Source: Paracoccaceae bacterium (GTDB lineage Bacteria > Pseudomonadota > Alphaproteobacteria > Rhodobacterales > Rhodobacteraceae). From it: a stretch of 64,000 bases of DNA. The translations under genes and the position numbers were made by a program. Within the stretch, counting starts at the first letter, position 1. Each line of letters begins with the position of its first letter. Under the pieces are notes generated by a model, which saw only the letters and a list, made by a program, of their open reading frames with translations, made no database searches and was not told the DNA's origin. Shown one piece after another: positions 59,996 through 64,000 of the stretch. The stretch spans positions 82,936 to 146,935 of the forward strand of contig JAIXZY010000079.1 in NCBI GenBank assembly GCA_027489355.1. Direction: 5' to 3'.

Positions 59996-62900
59996 ATGAA
60001 CTACGCTCACGACTTCGACAAAGCCGAACCCGCAACGCCTGCCTACCAAGACGCATTCCTACACGGCGCGGAAACCGACGCTTACCGCGCCATACTTCAC
60101 CAGCCCGCCACCTTTCTGAGGGGCGTATTCTGGGCTCCGAAAGACCGCCGCAACACACAAGATGGCCAGTGGACGGCAGAGGCCCGCCCGTGGGCAGAAT
60201 GGGTGACAGGCTTCACGGTGCACCCTGTCAAGAAGCACAAGGCCGGGGATTGCATCGTCCTAGGCTCTTCGATTGGCGGGGCGCGTAAGGCCAACGCCAT
60301 GGACACCATGTACGCCATGGGGCTGGATATTGACGCGGGCTTCCCGCTGGACGCGATGCTGGACCGGCTGGAAGAGCTGGGGCTCTTCTGCATCGTCTAC
60401 ACCACGCACAGCCACGGTAAGTCTGGCCTTCAGCTCAAGCACGACGAAGTCATCCGGAAGCTGAAGATCAAGCCTTCCGAGCTGGACCTTGCACAGGTCC
60501 AGCGGTTCCTTCGCGAACACGACAAGAGCCGGTACGAAGAGTCGTTCATTGACGCCGTCACCTTCGCGGACCCGGACAAGCCAAAACGGCAGGTGAAGTC
60601 GGGAGTCGTGATCGACCTCGCCACACCTCCACTCGACAAGTACCGGCTGATTTTTCCACTGGCGGAACCGGTCAAGATCATTGACCTTGCCGAGACGCAG
60701 GCGGACGCCCTCGCGGTCTGGGAAGACAAGATCACTGGTCTTGCCCGTGAAGTACTGGACGTCCATTTTGATGTGTCCTGTACTGACCCGTCGCGACTTT
60801 TCTACACCCCGCGCCACCCCAAGGAAGCCGGTGAAGAGTGGTACGCCGCGATTGTCCGGGGTGACCCGCTGCGTTTCTTTGACGTTCCGGGCGTCAAGAA
60901 AGCGTCCTACACGGGCAGCCGCGCTACGGGCAGTCTGAACCCCTTCGAACTGGCCGGGGCTGGGGCGGATGGGGACGGTATGCCCGCATGCTTCACCCCG
61001 TCTGGGGCATCCCTAAACGAGTGGCACCGGACGGCAAAGGACCGCTTTCAGATGGCGGACCTGTTGGAAGACCTATGCAGCGACCGCATTCGCGTTGCCG
61101 GGGGCGAGGCGACGGGGCACGTCCATATCGAATGTCCATTCGAACACGAGCACTCGACCGAAGGCGGTACAGCCTGCGACGCTAGGAATGCATTGGATAG
61201 CTCTTCCGGATACTGGACGTGGGGCTGCCACCATGACTCCTGTCAGGGACGTCGAAAGCTGGAGTTCCTTGAAGAGGCTCTGCGGCAGGGCTGGTTCAAC
61301 GAAGATCAGCTTGCGCCGGACTCGGTCTATATGCTGCCGGGCGAGGATGACTCCGTCATCGAAGACGCGCCGAAGGATCGCGCGGCGCGGCACAAGGAGC
61401 GAGCTGACAGCGTTCGCGATGACCTTCTGTCGCTGGTGGATGACTTCAACGCAGACACGTCCGAAAGCGAAATCCGCGAAGTGATCCGGCTGGCTCTGAA
61501 AGCGTCGGCAGACAAGGCGGTACAGGCGCGCCTGAAAGAGGCCGTGACAGCCAGGACTCCTATCGGGGCAAGGGCCTTCAATGACCTGTGGAAGGATGAA
61601 GCGCGCCAGAAACAGAAACCGCAGGGACGTTCCAAGCCTTCCGGGGGCATCCCGGCCAAATCCATTCATGACGACTTCGCGGATCAGGTCGAATATGCAC
61701 AGCGCCGGATCGTGGAAGCGAATGCCGAACGCGCCCGCTTGTTTCAGTTTGGCGGGGCATATGCCACGGCTGACGCCGTCCGGCACCGCGTCCGCCTGAT
61801 CGAAGATCAGCCCACCATGTTCACCGCCCTCCACAAGATCACGCGATGGGAGAAGGACCGGGACAGCGACGGGAACACACAGGGAGTTGCCCCGCCCGAG
61901 ACTGTGGTCAAGGCCGTCTTCACGGATCACGACTTCGCAGACACCCTGCCCGAGCTTTTGGCGGTCCCCTCGACTCCATTCTTTGACGCCGAAGGTCGGC
62001 TGGTGGACGAAGATGGGTACCACGCCGGTGCGAAGGTGTACTTGGCGAAGGGTGACTTGGTACTGCCCAGCGTGAGCCGGGAACCGACTGCGATAGAGGT
62101 GGCAGAGGCCAAGCGCCTAATCGTGGAAGAGGTACTGGCGGACTTCCCGCTGGGCGGAATGGACCGTGCGCAGATCGTCGGAACGTTGGCAGGGGAGAAT
62201 GCAGACCACGCCCACGCTGTAACCCATGCCGTTGCTATGACCCTGCTACCGTTCTGCCGGGACATGATCGCGGGACCCACGCCCGGGCACGTGTATACGA
62301 AGCCGGGACCGGGTACCGGGGCGTCATTGCTGGTGGACGTGCTGACTACGATTGCGGGCGGTTCGCCTGCCCCCGCCATGACCTTTCCGACACGCGCCGA
62401 AGAGGTGGGCAAAACCCTGTCGGCTGCGCTGGCGGAAGGTGCGCCAGTGATCCTGTTCGACAACATCGGACAGGCTATCGCGAGTAGCGAGCTTGCGTCC
62501 GCCATGACAGGGACCATGTACCAAGCCCGCATTCTGGGGAAGACGCAGCTCGTTATGGTCCCGGTTCGGTCGGTATGGGCCTTCACGGCGAACAACATCG
62601 AAGCCAGCCGGGAAATCCTGCGGCGGTTCGTGTTGATTCCGCTGGACGCTGGCGTGCCTGACCCGGAACAGCGCAAGCCGGAAAACGGGTGGCAACACCC
62701 GAACCTGCGGCAGTGGGTGACAGACAACCGCCCCGCCCTTGTGTGGGCCTGCCTGACACTTATTCAGAACTGGGTAGCCCGGGGCATGGAACGGCAGAAA
62801 GTCGTCTCTCTGGCCTCATATGAAGACTGGGCAGGGGTAATGGGTGGTATCCTCACCGCCGCCGGTTTCCACGGCTTCCTTGATGGTCAGGCGGAAGAGC

Positions 62901-63277
62901 GGGCAAAGGCCACGGACGCCACGGAAGACGGTCTGGCGCAGCTTGTGCAGATCATGGCGGGGTATCCGGACGGAACAGTGTTCCGGCCCGGCGGGACCGG
63001 GAGGTATGATGGGAAACCGACAGTCAGCGTCATGGCAATCCTGAACGGCGACGAACGGGCCAAGATGGAACCCGGGGACAAACCCGACCCTATCCAGATC
63101 AACGGATGGGGTTACAAGGACTTTGATGGGCAGTACACCAATGCCACGCGCATCGGTCGGGGAATGAAGAACCTCGCCCGGAAGCCGTACCAAATCGGCG
63201 GAAAGGTGGTCACGTTCGCGGAAGCGACGGACAGTAAGGCCGGTACTTCAGTCTACCGGATGACCAAGACAGGTTGA
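59996..63277 (+). CDS. Primase/helicase-like replication protein of the integrated element
   Basis: AEP-like YAMGLDIDAG...YTTHSHGKSG...DKYRLIFPLAEP...SCTDPSRLFYTPRHP; Zn-binding-like ECPFEHEH...WTWGCHHDSCQGRRKLEFL; ATPase-like region near VILFDNIGQAI. Confidence 0.8.
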   Translation: MNYAHDFDKAEPATPAYQDAFLHGAETDAYRAILHQPATFLRGVFWAPKDRRNTQDGQWTAEARPWAEWVTGFTVHPVKKHKAGDCIVLGSSIGGARKANAMDTMYAMGLDIDAGFPLDAMLDRLEELGLFCIVYTTHSHGKSGLQLKHDEVIRKLKIKPSELDLAQVQRFLREHDKSRYEESFIDAVTFADPDKPKRQVKSGVVIDLATPPLDKYRLIFPLAEPVKIIDLAETQADALAVWEDKITGLAREVLDVHFDVSCTDPSRLFYTPRHPKEAGEEWYAAIVRGDPLRFFDVPGVKKASYTGSRATGSLNPFELAGAGADGDGMPACFTPSGASLNEWHRTAKDRFQMADLLEDLCSDRIRVAGGEATGHVHIECPFEHEHSTEGGTACDARNALDSSSGYWTWGCHHDSCQGRRKLEFLEEALRQGWFNEDQLAPDSVYMLPGEDDSVIEDAPKDRAARHKERADSVRDDLLSLVDDFNADTSESEIREVIRLALKASADKAVQARLKEAVTARTPIGARAFNDLWKDEARQKQKPQGRSKPSGGIPAKSIHDDFADQVEYAQRRIVEANAERARLFQFGGAYATADAVRHRVRLIEDQPTMFTALHKITRWEKDRDSDGNTQGVAPPETVVKAVFTDHDFADTLPELLAVPSTPFFDAEGRLVDEDGYHAGAKVYLAKGDLVLPSVSREPTAIEVAEAKRLIVEEVLADFPLGGMDRAQIVGTLAGENADHAHAVTHAVAMTLLPFCRDMIAGPTPGHVYTKPGPGTGASLLVDVLTTIAGGSPAPAMTFPTRAEEVGKTLSAALAEGAPVILFDNIGQAIASSELASAMTGTMYQARILGKTQLVMVPVRSVWAFTANNIEASREILRRFVLIPLDAGVPDPEQRKPENGWQHPNLRQWVTDNRPALVWACLTLIQNWVARGMERQKVVSLASYEDWAGVMGGILTAAGFHGFLDGQAEERAKATDATEDGLAQLVQIMAGYPDGTVFRPGGTGRYDGKPTVSVMAILNGDERAKMEPGDKPDPIQINGWGYKDFDGQYTNATRIGRGMKNLARKPYQIGGKVVTFAEATDSKAGTSVYRMTKTG

Positions 63278-63284
63278 GGGATAG

Positions 63285-63302
63285 GGCCGCCGTCAGGCGG
63301 CC
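63285..63302. terminator. Hairpin GGCCGCC-GTCA-GGCGGCC followed by TTCTCATTCT
   Basis: Perfect 7-bp arms, 7 nt after the primase/helicase stop. Confidence 0.8.
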
Positions 63303-63310
63303 TTCTCATT

Positions 63311-63592
63311 CTGCAGGGGTGCGCAGGGGTAGCCTTCGGAATTTCACATTTGTTTTCAATAGGTACCGGGGTAGCGGGGGTTGCGGGGTAGCGATGGGGT
63401 GAGCCCTATAGAAATACAGACATTTCCCTCTCAATGCCCTCACCCTTTCCCAAGAAAATATGTTTCTTCTCTGTATGTAGATATCTATCCCAGTTACCCC
63501 AGTTACTCCTGCAAGAATGCCATAAAGTATTGCAAGGCTTAGGAAAACTGGTGCTGGGGTAGAACTCCGTAACCCCAGCTATACCCCTGCAG
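63311..63592. repeat. Iteron-like G-rich non-coding region bounded by inverted CTGCAGGGGT / ACCCCTGCAG
   Basis: GGGGTAGCG at 63368-63376 and 63385-63393, GGGGTTGCG at 63377-63385, GCAGGGGT twice at 63313-63330, CAGTTAC twice at 63491-63506, inverted CTGGGGT/ACCCCAG at 63554-63578. Confidence 0.6.
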
Positions 63593-63690
63593 AACCGGGT
63601 AAGATGCTTGCCTTGCGACCGTCACTAGCACGTCACAATTGCGCCTGACAACCCTGCATTGTGATCTAGAAGCAACTTAAAGGTCTTGTA

Positions 63691-64000
63691 ATGAAAGTAG
63701 TCGCATCTTGCCTCGCAACTCTTATTGCGCTGAGCGGTCCCGCGCTCGCCCTTGACGGAAGGCTGGTAGGCTTAGGAGGTTCGGACACTGTATTCGTGTG
63801 GAAGAGCGCAGATGCCCAGTCCGAAGCCATGTCCCTCATTAATGCAGGTGTTCATCAAACGAACCCAGCGCTACTTATGCCCTTGCTTGCCTGCATCGTG
63901 CCGTCCGGAACACAGGCTATCATCACGGACGCTGGTTTCGCGACCCACGACATCCTAGTCACGTCCGGCGACAGCGCCGGGTGTAGAGGAAACATCCCCA
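63691..64000 (+). CDS. Secreted protein of unknown function, truncated by window edge
   Basis: Open frame from ATG at 63691 to the window end: MKVVASCLATLIALSGPALALDGRLVGLGGSDTVFVWKSADAQSEAMSLINAG... with a signal peptide. Absent from the ORF track because it has no stop in the window. Confidence 0.7.
   Translation, partial: MKVVASCLATLIALSGPALALDGRLVGLGGSDTVFVWKSADAQSEAMSLINAGVHQTNPALLMPLLACIVPSGTQAIITDAGFATHDILVTSGDSAGCRGNIP

Larger units (their letters stand above)
54830..64000. mobile_element. Left part of an integrative element inserted at a tRNA 3' end (right end outside window)
   Basis: tRNA-3'-end-like fragment (54830-54853) next to a tyrosine integrase, followed by short unknown ORFs and a primase/helicase-like protein. 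Confidence 0.75.

Noticed and set aside
1-64000. CRISPR arrays, rRNA, intact tRNA genes, insertion sequences
   Set aside because: Looked for and none recognised. The only tRNA-like sequence is the 24-nt fragment at 54830.

Overview
High-GC window with the look of an alphaproteobacterial (Rhodobacteraceae-like) chromosome. All calls come from reading the sequence and the supplied ORF track; no database search was run. From left to right: the end of an aldehyde dehydrogenase / DapA-family / GntR operon; an arsenic locus (Fsr-like MFS divergent from arsA, then an ArsR-ArsC fusion, GAPDH and ArsJ); an HlyD plus two ABC-2 exporter genes; a small SRP RNA on the minus strand; an M24 peptidase, an old-yellow-enzyme-type oxidoreductase, LysR and OmpA genes; map, accD and folC; a TetR / MbfA-like iron locus; a Ser/Thr kinase, FHA and PP2C cluster; fghA and assorted metabolic genes; a sulfate ABC operon with an Rrf2 regulator; a compact LacI-controlled sugar-type ABC locus of unknown substrate; and an SbcCD/YhaNO-like pair. 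From about 54.83 kb to the window end lies the left part of an integrative element. It starts with a 24-nt tRNA-3'-end-like att fragment and a tyrosine integrase, followed by a run of short unknown ORFs, a 1093-aa primase/helicase-like protein and an iteron-like G-rich non-coding region. The best leads for new biology are the integrated element's replication module and unknown ORFs, the arsenic locus (ArsA with no ArsB or ArsD in view, and a fused regulator-reductase whose start codon lies inside a perfect palindrome), and the LacI-controlled catabolic locus.
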